A stretch of DNA of 64,000 nucleotides from Eubacteriaceae bacterium UBA6119 (GCA_002423395.1 DIVZ01000002.1:20013-84012); one strand, 5' to 3'. Counted from the first letter of the stretch, positions 18,699 to 28,815 are shown. The notes: generated by a model not told the origin, from the sequence alone. Numbers and translations: made by a program.

Positions 18699-20519
18699 TT
18701 AATTATCTTTTTTTTCGGTTTTAACAATTTTATTTTTAATCAGCAAAATTAAATTTCTGAAAAAGCTATATATTGTATTTTTTAATTTATTAAAAAATTT
18801 TGGCAGTGTCTTATTAAATATTTTTTTCCATACTGCAACAGTATTTTTAATAAAATCTGTCTGTATTGCGATTTTTATATATTTTAAATTTGAAATATCA
18901 TTTAATTTGATTCTTTGTCTTGCACTGTATTTTGCATCTTTTATAATTTCATAACCGATATCAACGCCGCCTGAGATTGCCGCAGTTGGATAATATATAA
19001 TTTCTTTTTTCTTTAATCCTTTGATATTTACATGCAAAACCACATCATCGCATAAACGTTTCAATACAAATCTGTATCCGAGTACAAATACAATTGCCGC
19101 CGAAGCCATACAAAGTATAATATGTGCAAGCGTGCTTGTTATTGAGTAAAATATTGCCGAAAATACTATCATAGCAAAGATGCTTATGGGAATGCATGAC
19201 AGAAGAACTTTAAACATATTTTTAACAGAAGCCACTATATTGGCAGCATCAACTTTGTTTTTAAGTTTAAATGCCAACAGCGCTGCTGCAATAATATAAG
19301 AGATAGACGACGCAAGCGCAATTCCGAAAAGTTTAAGAGGAATTACCAATAAAAAGTCTAGGCCGATATTTATTAATATAGATATAACAGTAACTATTAT
19401 AGGAGTTTTCCTGTCTGAAAACGAAAAATATATATTATCAAGTATAAATTTCAGCCCCATTGGCAGTATTCCAATTGCGTAAGCAATTAATATTCGAGAA
19501 GTTAATAGTCTGTTGTTTCCGCTAAATGCGCCTCTTTCAAAAAGCCCCATAACGATAGGGCTTGCAAAACAAATAATAAAAAAACTTACAGGCACAAAAA
19601 CAAGCATTATATTATCTGTATTTTTTATTATTGATTCATTCGTAGCTTTTATATCGTTTTTCGCAATGCTGTTTTTTAGTGAAAAGAAATTTACAGTAAT
19701 TATAAAAAATAATATGGCGGTAATTACCTGTATTATATTCTGCGAATAAAACAAAGCCGAAATACTGCCTGAACTTAAAGTTGAAGCAAAATTTCTGTCA
19801 AAAAAGTATCCTGCTTGATATAGAAAAAGATTTAAGCATATAGGCGCAAGATATATTATGGTATATTTTATATCTTCTTTTTTCTTATTTTTATTATCGG
19901 ATTTATTTCTATTCATAAAGAGAAGTATTGTTATAATGACAGCAGAAACCACATAACCTGTAAGCGATGAAATTCCTAAGACATTAAGACTATCTGCCTC
20001 GCTTATTAGTATACCTATTATAACAGCAGTGAATACGGGTATAGATTCAATTGAAATTGATAATGTTGAATTTGCTCCTCTTGCGTAGCTTTTAACGGAG
20101 CATATGACCAATATGGGAATGCAGGCGTATATAGTCATTTTTAAGACTGCTGACGTATTGGTTATAACATTCTCGGAAAAGCCGAAAGCAAATATTTTTA
20201 CCGCAATACCGGGATAAAAAAAACCTAGTGAGCTTATTGCCAAAGCAATGATTATCATTACGGTTGATACTAACGCAAAACTTAGCTTCTTTTCTTTTTT
20301 TGCCTGTTTATAAAAAAGTCCCGCGGTTACAGCCATAGTGAAAGTTACAATAAAAACCGGAACTGCCATAGCGGTAATATAAGCGTCACTGTATTGGCTT
20401 GCTCCGTATTTATACGACAAAACAATGTTTGATGCCAGGCTTAAAAGTTTATATAATATAAATCCTATTAAAACATGATATGATAACTTCATTGTCTTTG
20501 CTTTCATATTTTTCTCCAT
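18699..20519 (-). CDS. MurJ/MviN-like lipid flippase with C-terminal extension
   Basis: 606 residues of the MOP-exporter superfamily. About 14 hydrophobic segments occupy residues 1-490, with the family's KYGASQYSDAY segment after the first helix and a FERGAFSG segment near residue 330, which is typical of MurJ. MurJ flips lipid II, the peptidoglycan precursor, across the membrane; some clostridial paralogues act in other glycan pathways. Standard MurJ is about 510-520 residues. Here roughly 110 extra residues follow the last clear membrane helix, with a soluble part and a Lys/Phe-rich amphipathic end. The gene stands alone, with its own terminator. Confidence 0.85.
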   Translation of the reverse strand: MEKNMKAKTMKLSYHVLIGFILYKLLSLASNIVLSYKYGASQYSDAYITAMAVPVFIVTFTMAVTAGLFYKQAKKEKKLSFALVSTVMIIIALAISSLGFFYPGIAVKIFAFGFSENVITNTSAVLKMTIYACIPILVICSVKSYARGANSTLSISIESIPVFTAVIIGILISEADSLNVLGISSLTGYVVSAVIITILLFMNRNKSDNKNKKKEDIKYTIIYLAPICLNLFLYQAGYFFDRNFASTLSSGSISALFYSQNIIQVITAILFFIITVNFFSLKNSIAKNDIKATNESIIKNTDNIMLVFVPVSFFIICFASPIVMGLFERGAFSGNNRLLTSRILIAYAIGILPMGLKFILDNIYFSFSDRKTPIIVTVISILINIGLDFLLVIPLKLFGIALASSISYIIAAALLAFKLKNKVDAANIVASVKNMFKVLLSCIPISIFAMIVFSAIFYSITSTLAHIILCMASAAIVFVLGYRFVLKRLCDDVVLHVNIKGLKKKEIIYYPTAAISGGVDIGYEIIKDAKYSARQRIKLNDISNLKYIKIAIQTDFIKNTVAVWKKIFNKTLPKFFNKLKNTIYSFFRNLILLIKNKIVKTEKKDN

Positions 20520-20589
20520 AATGTGCTGTCGTAAAATTCAAATCAATATTAAACTGCAGTAAAATATTTTAACACATTTCGTAAAATTA

Positions 20590-22269
20590 TCAATTAATAT
20601 CTTTCGCCATTTCAAGCATCTGCCTTGCGTGATCGATTGCGTTTTGTGTTATATTTACGCCGCCGACCATTTTAGCTATTTCGGCAACTCTTTCTTCATC
20701 ATCGAGTATTACAAGCTCGGTTTGCGTTATTTGCGTATCACTTCTTTTTCTTGCCGAAAAATGAGTATCCGCAGCGGAAGCTATCTGAACAAGGTGCGTA
20801 ATTAACAGCACCTGATAATTTTTGCTTAGTTTTTTTAGCTTATTTGCAGTAATCTGCGCCGTTCTTCCGCTAATTCCTGTATCAATTTCGTCAAATATTA
20901 ACGTTCTGATTTCATTGTCCGTAACAAGGATTTTGATTGCGAGCATAAGCCTGCTCATCTCGCCGCCGGATGCAATTTTGCTTATAGGTCTTGCTTCGTA
21001 GCCTTTGTTTGCGGTAAACAAAAATTCAGCTTCATCATATCCGTCCTTGCGTATCGCTCTTGCGGCCTGCCCTTTTTTTATATCGACTATAAACACCGCA
21101 TCAGGCATTGAAAGTTCGTTTAATTGACATACAACACTTTTTTCGAGTTCATCTTTAGCTTTATATCGCAGCTCAGATAAAATATCCGCTTTTATAAAAT
21201 ATTGTTCTTTTTTCTGTTTTTCTTCTTTTGATTTATTTTCAATCTCAAAATCAAGATTAGATATTTTTGATAATTTCTCGCACATTTCCTCTTTCAGCGC
21301 AAGTATTTGCTCAATACTTTCGCCGTAACGTCTTTTTAACTGTGTAATTTCGTAAGCTCTTTGCTCAAGGTCATCAATGCTTGCATTGCCAAAATCTCCT
21401 TCTGCTATGTAATCTCTTAAAGAAAGATAAACATCTTCAACGCCCGCAATAGCGGTGTCGAGTTTTTCACAATACACACCCAGTGAAGTGTCTGCAATCA
21501 TGGCTTTGTTTAAGTAGATAATAGAGTTTTGAAGATTTTGAAATACGCTCTTTTCATTTTTATATATTAACTCATATGCTTTTTGTACATTATCGTATAT
21601 AAGCGCATGATTTTTAAGCTTTACAATCTTTTTCTCAATTTCCGCATCTTCGTCTATTATTAAATTTGCAGACTGTATCTGTGATATGTCATACACAAGT
21701 TTTTCTTTTTGTATTTCTATATCCTTTGAATACGATATAAGCTCGTCAAGTTCTTTTTTTGTTTTTATATATTCTGTATATGCAGCTTGCACTTCTTTTA
21801 GAATATCTGCAATTTTATCGTCGTATTTGTCTAAAAATTTAATGTGTGTTGACACATCAAACAAACATTGGTGTTCGTGCTGACCGTGAATGTCTACAAG
21901 CACGCTGCCCAATGTTTTTAAATCTTGTATTGTAACTATAGTTGAATTTACCCTGCATATGTTTTTCCCGTTTGTGAAAACCTGGCGGGACAGAATAAGC
22001 TGATTTTGTACATCTATTCCCATCTCTCTTGCAATACGGCAAGCCGCGCTTGTCTGGTCAATATCAAATACCGCCTGAACAGTTGTTTTTTCCGCGTCTT
22101 GGCGTATACTTTCTTTTTTCGCGCGGTATCCTAAAGCGAGTGAGAGTGCATCGACTATAATCGATTTTCCGGCTCCTGTCTCACCCGTTATTACGTTTAA
22201 TTTATCTCCGAATTCTATAACCGCGTTTTTAATAATTGCGAAATCATTAATACTAAGCCCAGAAAGCAT
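20590..22269 (-). CDS. recN: DNA repair protein RecN
   Basis: 559 residues, the normal size. Walker A GETGAGKS is near residue 30 after the start LSGLSINDFAIIKNA. Two central coiled coils follow, then the signature ASGGEMSRLMLAIK and Walker B TLIFDEIDTGISGRTA. RecN is an SMC-like ATPase that helps hold and search DNA during double-strand break repair. Located 11 bases after argR in the order typical of Clostridia (tlyA-nadK-argR-recN). Confidence 0.97.
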   Translation of the reverse strand: MLSGLSINDFAIIKNAVIEFGDKLNVITGETGAGKSIIVDALSLALGYRAKKESIRQDAEKTTVQAVFDIDQTSAACRIAREMGIDVQNQLILSRQVFTNGKNICRVNSTIVTIQDLKTLGSVLVDIHGQHEHQCLFDVSTHIKFLDKYDDKIADILKEVQAAYTEYIKTKKELDELISYSKDIEIQKEKLVYDISQIQSANLIIDEDAEIEKKIVKLKNHALIYDNVQKAYELIYKNEKSVFQNLQNSIIYLNKAMIADTSLGVYCEKLDTAIAGVEDVYLSLRDYIAEGDFGNASIDDLEQRAYEITQLKRRYGESIEQILALKEEMCEKLSKISNLDFEIENKSKEEKQKKEQYFIKADILSELRYKAKDELEKSVVCQLNELSMPDAVFIVDIKKGQAARAIRKDGYDEAEFLFTANKGYEARPISKIASGGEMSRLMLAIKILVTDNEIRTLIFDEIDTGISGRTAQITANKLKKLSKNYQVLLITHLVQIASAADTHFSARKRSDTQITQTELVILDDEERVAEIAKMVGGVNITQNAIDHARQMLEMAKDIN

Positions 22270-22279
22270 ATTTAACTAC

Positions 22280-22729
22280 CTATTTTAAATATTTTTTTAA
22301 ATGGTTTAATAAATCAATTGATGCCTTTTCATTTTTAAGCAATATGAAAATTGTGTCATCGCCTGCAAGACAGCCTACTATTTCGCTCCATTCGGTAAGG
22401 TCAATTGTAACTGCCGCAGCGTGCGCCATTCCGTTTAAAGTTTTTACAACCACTATGTTTCCGGAATAATCAAGCGATATGACTGCTTCCTTGAAAACAT
22501 TCATCATACGTTCGTTTACAGGTATTGAATCGTCTTTATATTTTGTATAACGGTATCTTCCGTTCGAATCCATCATCTTAATAAGCTTGATTTCTTTAAT
22601 ATCGCGGCTTATTGTGGCTTGCGTAATATCGTAACCTTCTGCTTTAAGTCTTTCCGCAAGTTCTTCCTGAGTTTCGATCGGACTGTTTTCGATAATTTCA
22701 AGAATTTTGTTCTGCCTTTTTACTTTCAT
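22280..22729 (-). CDS. argR: Arginine repressor ArgR
   Basis: 149 residues. The N-terminal winged helix contains TQEELAERLKAEG and TQATISRDIKEI (recognition helix) and the C-terminal part carries the arginine-binding, hexamer-forming domain with GCLAGDDTIF, including the conserved Asp pair. ArgR represses arginine synthesis and activates catabolism when arginine is bound. Eight bases separate it from nadK. Confidence 0.97.
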   Translation of the reverse strand: MKVKRQNKILEIIENSPIETQEELAERLKAEGYDITQATISRDIKEIKLIKMMDSNGRYRYTKYKDDSIPVNERMMNVFKEAVISLDYSGNIVVVKTLNGMAHAAAVTIDLTEWSEIVGCLAGDDTIFILLKNEKASIDLLNHLKKYLK

Positions 22730-22737
22730 ATTTACCC

Positions 22738-23559
22738 CTATCTTATCCTTGTATATACTTTATTATAAAAATTGTGGTTGTCAAATGTTATGAAACGTAC
22801 TTTTTTATCATGGAGCGAAAATTCGAGCATTCCTTCTTTAATATCAAGGCATTTTTTCCCGTCGCAGCGCACGGTTGCTTTTCCCCGCTTTATCATAATG
22901 CTTATCTTTTCTCCAGGCGCAAGCACAATAGGTCTATTTGAAAGCGTGTGTGGTCTTATCGGATTTAAAAGCAGCGCTTCTGATTTAGGGCTTATTATCG
23001 GGCCTCCCGCAGATAATGAATAAGCGGTGGAGCCTGTGGGAGTTGCGATAATTATTCCGTCGGCGTCATATTCGGCAAGAAGTACATTGTTTACATATAC
23101 CAAAAGATTTATTGCGCCGTCCTGATCATTGTCTTTAAATATTACAACATCGTTAAGCGATATGCTCACTCGGTCGGAATGTTTCATTTCAAGCAGCGAT
23201 CGTTCTTCAATTATATACTCGCCCTTTAGCGCTAGATTAAGATAATACTGCCATTCCGATTTATCGGCGCACGTTAAAAACCCGAGCTTCCCTAAATTTA
23301 TTCCGAATACGGGGGTTATTGTAAATTCAAGGTTTCTGTACGCGTCCAGTATTGTACCGTCTCCACCCAGTATTACTATAAAATCAAGCAATTCGGTATT
23401 GTTGCTCGTAAGAAGTTTTATATTCTCATCTTTTTTTAAATGATAAATCTCTTCTTCAAGATATAATTCAGCTCGCTTTTCCAAAAAAGAAAGAACGTCT
23501 TTTGTTAATTCCAAACCTATATCTTTTATCGGGTTTGCCATTATTCCTATTTTCTTCAT
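22738..23559 (-). CDS. nadK: NAD kinase
   Basis: 273 residues. The GGDGT motif (VILGGDGTILDAYR, near 62-75) and the downstream TPTGSTAYSLSAGGPI segment identify the ATP-NAD kinase family, which makes NADP from NAD. It sits between tlyA (13 bases upstream) and argR (8 bases downstream), a conserved clostridial arrangement. Confidence 0.97.
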   Translation of the reverse strand: MKKIGIMANPIKDIGLELTKDVLSFLEKRAELYLEEEIYHLKKDENIKLLTSNNTELLDFIVILGGDGTILDAYRNLEFTITPVFGINLGKLGFLTCADKSEWQYYLNLALKGEYIIEERSLLEMKHSDRVSISLNDVVIFKDNDQDGAINLLVYVNNVLLAEYDADGIIIATPTGSTAYSLSAGGPIISPKSEALLLNPIRPHTLSNRPIVLAPGEKISIMIKRGKATVRCDGKKCLDIKEGMLEFSLHDKKVRFITFDNHNFYNKVYTRIR

Positions 23560-23572
23560 TTTCTACCTGCGT

Positions 23573-24379
23573 TTAGCTTAATTCTTTATGGGCGGATTCT
23601 GTGGTTTTATTTATCACATTTTCCATATCAGGCATACTGTCTTCATTGTTTAATGTAACATAGAACAAAAATTCAATATTGCCTTTAGCGCCCTTAAGAT
23701 CGGAATATGTCATGTTCTTTATATAGTAGCCCATTTCATTTAAGGCTGATGATACATTTTTAAGCACTTCTTTATGTGTTGACAGGCTTTTTATTACCCC
23801 GTTTTTTTCTATCTGCTGTTTTGTAGACTCAAACTGAGGTTTTACTAATATAATGCCGAATGCGTTTTGTTTTAAAAAGTTCTTTAAATTTTCCGCAAGC
23901 TTTAAAACGGAAATGAAAGATACATCCATTACAAAGCCATCGGATAATCGCCCTATTTTTTCGTATTCAAGATAGCGGAAATTAGTGCGTTCAAGCACCT
24001 CTACCCTTTCATCATTTCGCAGGTTGTAGTCAAGCTGACCATACCCTACGTCAATTGCGTATACTTTGTGCGCTCCGTTTTTTAAAAGGCAGTCCGTAAA
24101 ACCGCCGGTAGAGGCTCCTACATCCAAGAATACTTTACCGGAAACATCAACGTCAAAAATTTCTATCGCGCGTTTAAGCTTAAGCCCGCCTCTGCCTACA
24201 TAAGGGTTTTTATTTTCTTTTATCTCAATTTCGCAGTCTTTTAAAACCATGCTGCCCGCTTTGTCTGCATACGCACCATCTACAAGAACGCATCTTGCCA
24301 TAACGGCGGCTTTGGCTTTTTCCCTGCTCGGATAATGTCCTTTTTCAAATAAAAGAGTGTCTAATCTGACTTTCTCCAA
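23573..24379 (-). CDS. tlyA: TlyA family rRNA 2'-O-methyltransferase / hemolysin-like protein
   Basis: 268 residues. An S4 RNA-binding domain occupies about 3-65 (RLDTLLFEKG at the start). The FtsJ-like methyltransferase domain follows, with DVGASTGGFTDCLL as the SAM-binding motif and the KPQFE segment later on. Family members methylate the 2'-OH of 16S and 23S rRNA cytidines; the hemolysin name is historical. In many Clostridia a dxs gene lies between ispA and tlyA, but here the gap is only 76 bases. Confidence 0.93.
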   Translation of the reverse strand: MEKVRLDTLLFEKGHYPSREKAKAAVMARCVLVDGAYADKAGSMVLKDCEIEIKENKNPYVGRGGLKLKRAIEIFDVDVSGKVFLDVGASTGGFTDCLLKNGAHKVYAIDVGYGQLDYNLRNDERVEVLERTNFRYLEYEKIGRLSDGFVMDVSFISVLKLAENLKNFLKQNAFGIILVKPQFESTKQQIEKNGVIKSLSTHKEVLKNVSSALNEMGYYIKNMTYSDLKGAKGNIEFLFYVTLNNEDSMPDMENVINKTTESAHKELS

Positions 24380-24455
24380 TAGGCGGCTCCTTATAAAGTC
24401 ATATGAAAATTTGAATAATTATAACATACTGTAAATAAATTCTCAATATTTTAAT

Positions 24456-25346
24456 CTAATAATCCCTGCTGCAAATAAAATCAGCGGTATTTATTAAAAA
24501 TTCTTTTTCTATATTTAAATTCTTAATAGAGCTTGTCGCTTCTTTGTAAAGCTGTTCTATCTTTTCGTAAGTCTTACCCAAGCCGTATACGAGCGGATAA
24601 GTAAGCTTGCCTGACTGTTCGTCTTTTCCTGTTGATTTACCCAGTTTGCCCTTATCGCCTTTTATGTCGAGTATGTCGTCCGCAATCTGAAACGCAAGCC
24701 CTAACGCTCTGGCGTAAGCGGTCAAAGAATTGTAGGTATTTTCATCACAAAGGCACAACAGCGCACCTGCCTTTATGGGAGCGGTTAATAACGCGCCAGT
24801 TTTATGGTTGTGAATATAAGCAAGCACATCTTTATCGGGCTGTTTGCCTTCGCTTAACATATCCATTACTTGTCCAGCTATCATGCCACTATGACCGGCC
24901 GCGCATGTTATCTCATTCATCGCTTTAAGGTATGCTTTTAAATATTTGTCATCATCGTACGGTATATTTTCAGTCATTGTCTGGAAAGCGCAGTTTAAAA
25001 GCCCGTCACCTGCAAGTATTGCCATCGCTTCTCCGTACACTACATGATTAGTAGCCCTGCCGCGTCTTAGCGTATCGTTATCCATAGCGGGAAGGTCGTC
25101 ATGAATTAATGAGTACGTATGAATCATCTCAAGCGCCGCAGCTAAAGGTTCCGCTAAGTTAAGCGGTCCTTTGCATATTTTTACGGTTTCCATCAGCAGT
25201 ACGGGTCGTATTCTTTTTCCCCCCGCTTTTAAAGAATATTCCATCGCTTCTTTAAGCAGAGGCGGCACGTCTCCTGTTGGCGCAAACTTTTCAAGCAGTT
25301 TGTTTGCTTCCTGCGCTCTATTTTTTAATTCAAGTTCGTAATCCAT
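24456..25346 (-). CDS. ispA: Polyprenyl (farnesyl/geranylgeranyl) diphosphate synthase
   Basis: 296 residues. The first Asp-rich motif is DDLPAMDND near residue 87 and the second is DDILD near 225; both bind magnesium-diphosphate. GGKRIRP near 42-48 and the HDDLPAMDNDTLRRG context match bacterial IspA-type enzymes that condense IPP with DMAPP/GPP to farnesyl diphosphate. Chain length cannot be confirmed without modelling. One base separates it from the xseB stop codon. Confidence 0.94.
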   Translation of the reverse strand: MDYELELKNRAQEANKLLEKFAPTGDVPPLLKEAMEYSLKAGGKRIRPVLLMETVKICKGPLNLAEPLAAALEMIHTYSLIHDDLPAMDNDTLRRGRATNHVVYGEAMAILAGDGLLNCAFQTMTENIPYDDDKYLKAYLKAMNEITCAAGHSGMIAGQVMDMLSEGKQPDKDVLAYIHNHKTGALLTAPIKAGALLCLCDENTYNSLTAYARALGLAFQIADDILDIKGDKGKLGKSTGKDEQSGKLTYPLVYGLGKTYEKIEQLYKEATSSIKNLNIEKEFLINTADFICSRDY

Positions 25347-25571
25347 TTATTCATAGTCCTTTGAAGCATCTTTTATTGTGTTATTGTTTATATCAAGTAT
25401 TTTAAGCTTGTCTTCGGTATCCAAAAGCTCTTTTTCCATTTCTTTAATTAAGCTGCTTGCTTTTGTTATTACGTTAATGGATTCTTCCAACCCCACTTCT
25501 CCGCTTTCGAGAGTTATTACCATGTCTTCAAGCTGTTTTAATTTATCTTCAAATTTTTTAGCCTTTTCCAT
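25347..25571 (-). CDS. xseB: Exodeoxyribonuclease VII small subunit
   Basis: 74 residues from the ATG at 25571, which has AAAGGAG 7 nt upstream and begins MEKAKKFEDKLKQLE as in the family. The protein is a short helical subunit with the pattern LEDMVITLESGEVGLEESI. Several small subunits bind the large XseA chain to form exonuclease VII, which degrades single-stranded DNA. The gene overlaps the end of xseA by 14 bases. Confidence 0.95.
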   Translation of the reverse strand: MEKAKKFEDKLKQLEDMVITLESGEVGLEESINVITKASSLIKEMEKELLDTEDKLKILDINNNTIKDASKDYE

Positions 25572-26772
25572 TGTTATCTCCTTTAATATCATTTACTTTT
25601 GCGCCTAAGTCAAAGTGCGCGAATTTTAATTCTATATTATCATCAATGGCAATATCGCTTATATTTTTTATAAGTTTATTATTCTTATAAGCTATAGCGT
25701 ATCCTTTGTTAAGCGTTTTTTCCACTTCATTATTCGATAGCCTAATTTTTAAATTATCAAGTTGTATTTTGTTAATATTCAGTTGATTTATAACTGACAG
25801 CCGCATTCGCCTGTCGAGTGAAATAATGCTCAGTCTGTACCTATCAATTATCATTTGCGGAGTTTTGCTTATCACCGCGCAACTTTTTATAGCTTCAAGC
25901 TTTTTTCTGTATTCATATATAAGATTAATAACATAGCCGTTTATATATTTTTCTTTTTCGTTAATATAATTTTTTAAATCTGAAAGCGGTACAGACGCTA
26001 TTTCCGCTGCCGCCGAAGGCGTTGCCGCACGCAAGTCAGCTACAAAATCTGATATTGTAAAATCAGTCTCATGCCCGACTGCGGAGATAATGGGAATATT
26101 TGAGTTGTATACAGCCTCTGCAAGAGTGAGTTCGTTAAATGCCCACAATTCCTCAATACTGCCGCCGCCTCTTGCCAGTATTATAACATCAGCTATATTG
26201 TGAGTGTTTATATATTTTATTGCGTTTGCAAGCTCTCTCTCCGCGCCCTTTCCCTGAACGGCGGACGGGCAAAGTATCATTTCAACGGCGGGATTGCGTC
26301 TTCTTAATATTTTTATTATATCGTGGATAACCGCCCCCGTAGGAGATGTTATTACTGCTATTTTTTTAGGGAATACAGGTATGGACTTTTTATGTTCGGC
26401 GGAAAAATAGCCTTTCGCTTCAAGCCTTTCCTTTAGCTCGGTAAACTTTGCCCAAAGCGCTCCTTGACCCGAGTTAATAAGCACTGTTACATATATTTGG
26501 CAAGCGGAAGTTTTCTCGTAAAATCCCACTCTTCCGTACACGGTTATATACATTCCGTCTTTGGGAATAAAATCTATATTCATAACATCTTTACGAAACA
26601 TTACGCAGTTGATTTTGGAATTTTCGTCTTTTAAGCTGAAGTAAAGATGACCCGACGCGTTTAAATTGAAGTTGGAAACTTCACCTTCAACCGCAACGGC
26701 ATTTAAAGACGGGTTTGTTGTGATGATGCTGTTTATTTTTGATGTAAGATCGGATACCGTGTATGTTTGCAT
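25558..26772 (-). CDS. xseA: Exodeoxyribonuclease VII large subunit
   Basis: 404 residues. An N-terminal OB fold (about 1-100, with VEGEVSNF) binds single-stranded DNA. The catalytic domain has the signatures ITSPTGAVIHDI, ARGGGSIEELWAFNE and AVGHETDFTISDFVAD. The long C-terminal helical region that binds XseB follows. It overlaps xseB downstream by 14 bases and lies 8 bases after mtaB. Confidence 0.97.
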   Translation of the reverse strand: MQTYTVSDLTSKINSIITTNPSLNAVAVEGEVSNFNLNASGHLYFSLKDENSKINCVMFRKDVMNIDFIPKDGMYITVYGRVGFYEKTSACQIYVTVLINSGQGALWAKFTELKERLEAKGYFSAEHKKSIPVFPKKIAVITSPTGAVIHDIIKILRRRNPAVEMILCPSAVQGKGAERELANAIKYINTHNIADVIILARGGGSIEELWAFNELTLAEAVYNSNIPIISAVGHETDFTISDFVADLRAATPSAAAEIASVPLSDLKNYINEKEKYINGYVINLIYEYRKKLEAIKSCAVISKTPQMIIDRYRLSIISLDRRMRLSVINQLNINKIQLDNLKIRLSNNEVEKTLNKGYAIAYKNNKLIKNISDIAIDDNIELKFAHFDLGAKVNDIKGDNNGKG

Positions 26773-26780
26773 ATATGCAC

Positions 26781-28067
26781 CTATTTACTTATTTCAGCTT
26801 CCATAAATTCAGTATGGTTCTCTAAAAGCTTTACTTTTAGTATTTGGCCTGTAAGTACTTCATTACATTTGACTTTTACGAATATGTAATTTTCAGTATA
26901 GCCCTCACATATATCATCTTTATTTTGCTCAAATAATACTTCAAATGCTTTTCCAATATATAATGAATTGAATTCGTCCTGCATAGAGGCAGACAACGCA
27001 AGCATTTTAACGCATCTGTTTTTTATAACACTTTTTTCTATTTTCGGCGCAATGTGTTCCGCTGCTGTGCCTTTTTTCAGCGAGAACGGAAAAACATGTA
27101 TTTTCATAAACCCGACTTTTTTGCAGAATTCGTATGACTCTATAAAATCCTCTTCAGTCTCCGCAGGAAAACCTACTATTACGTCTGTTGTTATGCTGCA
27201 ACTCGGAAAGAACTTTCTGACATTGCATACTATGTCGTAGTATTCCTTTGATTTATATTTTCTGTTCATTCGCATAAGCGTATTATCGCATCCGCTTTGC
27301 AGCGATATGTGAAATGAAGGGCATACTTTATCAAGTTTGGACAGACGGGCAAGAAATGCCTCGTCCAATATTTTAGGCTCAAGCGAGCCAAGACGTATTC
27401 TTTTAAGACTTTTTATATCGTTTAGTTTTTCTATTAAATCAATAAGCGAAATATTATTTAAGTCTTTTCCATACGAGGCTATGTGAATGCCCGTAAGAAT
27501 TATTTCTTTATGATCTGATGATGTTACATTTTTTACTTCTGATATAATATCTTCTGTATTTCTGCTTCTGGCAGGACCTCTGGCGTAAGGTATTATGCAG
27601 TAAGAACAGTAATTGTCGCAGCCTTCCTGTATTTTTATAAACGCCCGCGTTTTATCATCAAAGCTATCCACCGATAAATGCTCAAATATATGTTCATCAG
27701 ATATCGGATATACAACCATAGTTTTTTGAATACGCGCATTTTGAATAATATCGGCAAGCCTGTGCCTGTCCTTTATTCCCACAACGGCATCGACTCCGTG
27801 TATATTTATTACATCTTCGGGGCTTAGCTGCGAATAACATCCCGCCGCTATTACAACCGCGCCGGGATTATTTTTTACCGCTTTATGAATTGCCTGCCTT
27901 GATTTTGCTTCGCTGATATTCGTAACAGCGCAAGTATTTATTATATATACATCAGCATTATCTTGAAAATTTACTATAGTATAACCGGTGTCTTTGAGTA
28001 TTTTCATCATTGCCTGTGTATCGTAGCTGTTTGTCTTACAGCCCAGTGTTATAAAAGCCGCTTTCAT
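26781..28067 (-). CDS. mtaB: tRNA t6A37 methylthiotransferase MtaB
   Basis: 428 residues from the ATG at 28067 (AAAGGCGAG lies about 5 nt upstream; an upstream in-frame ATG at 28106 is inside rsmE and unneeded). It begins KAAFITLGCKTNSYD, the MtaB-type N-terminal cluster domain, and carries the radical-SAM motif CDNYCSYC near residue 145 and a C-terminal TRAM-like domain. MtaB converts t6A37 of ANN-decoding tRNAs to ms2t6A. Its start overlaps the rsmE stop by four bases (ATGA). Confidence 0.95.
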   Translation of the reverse strand: MKAAFITLGCKTNSYDTQAMMKILKDTGYTIVNFQDNADVYIINTCAVTNISEAKSRQAIHKAVKNNPGAVVIAAGCYSQLSPEDVINIHGVDAVVGIKDRHRLADIIQNARIQKTMVVYPISDEHIFEHLSVDSFDDKTRAFIKIQEGCDNYCSYCIIPYARGPARSRNTEDIISEVKNVTSSDHKEIILTGIHIASYGKDLNNISLIDLIEKLNDIKSLKRIRLGSLEPKILDEAFLARLSKLDKVCPSFHISLQSGCDNTLMRMNRKYKSKEYYDIVCNVRKFFPSCSITTDVIVGFPAETEEDFIESYEFCKKVGFMKIHVFPFSLKKGTAAEHIAPKIEKSVIKNRCVKMLALSASMQDEFNSLYIGKAFEVLFEQNKDDICEGYTENYIFVKVKCNEVLTGQILKVKLLENHTEFMEAEISK

Positions 28068-28813
28068 ACACTCGCCTTTAAAAGTTCTTTTTCGTATGCG
28101 CAGCACGACAGCATAAACATACCCGCCGTTTCAGTTCTTAGAATTCTTTTTCCCAGCGAAACTATTTGCGCTCCTGCGTCTTTCGCAAGCTGGACTTCTA
28201 AAAACTCAAATCCGCCTTCGGGACCTACTATAAAGCATAGCGAGCCTTCAGTTTTTGACAAAACCTGCTTTAAGCTTAAGTTTTTTTCTTCTTCGTAAGC
28301 CATTACTATGCTGCCTTGCGCGTTAACGCTTTTTATCATCTCTTCAAAGCTTTTCTTTATCTCAAGTGTTGGAATAATACCTCTGTTGCACTGTTTAGCC
28401 GCTTCGTATATTATTTTATTATACCTCTCAAGCTTTGTGTCTTCTTTACTTTTACTGTACTTAACGTCGCATCTGCTGCAGTAGAATATAACTATATTGT
28501 CCGCTCCGAGCTCTACTGCTTTTTGAAGTATGGTTTCTATTTTTGAACCCTTGGGCATAGCCTGGCATAATGTTATTTTATAGTCTTTTTCCGATTCACA
28601 TATACGAGATTCAATTATGTTAAATATTACGCTTTCTTTGTCTATATGAGCTGCTTCGCATGTGTAGTCTGTATTGTTTTTGTCACAGACTGTTACAGTA
28701 TCTCCTTTTTTTATACGCATAACCTTAATAAGATGGTATGCGTCATCGCCTGTTACCGTTAAAAATTTATCTTCTGTATTAATATTTTTCTCATCTGTAA
28801 AAACTCTGTGCAT
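28064..28813 (-). CDS. rsmE: 16S rRNA m3U1498 methyltransferase RsmE
   Basis: 249 residues of the SPOUT class. The N-terminal PUA-like domain starts with HRVF and contains DDAYHLIKVMRIKKGD. The C-terminal SPOUT knot contains FIVGPEGGFEFLE and LGKRILRTETAG, which bind SAM. It methylates N3 of U1498 of 16S rRNA. It follows prmA by two bases and overlaps mtaB by four, so prmA-rsmE-mtaB form one translation-linked unit, as in many Firmicutes. Confidence 0.97.
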   Translation of the reverse strand: MHRVFTDEKNINTEDKFLTVTGDDAYHLIKVMRIKKGDTVTVCDKNNTDYTCEAAHIDKESVIFNIIESRICESEKDYKITLCQAMPKGSKIETILQKAVELGADNIVIFYCSRCDVKYSKSKEDTKLERYNKIIYEAAKQCNRGIIPTLEIKKSFEEMIKSVNAQGSIVMAYEEEKNLSLKQVLSKTEGSLCFIVGPEGGFEFLEVQLAKDAGAQIVSLGKRILRTETAGMFMLSCCAYEKELLKASV

Positions 28814-28815
28814 TT

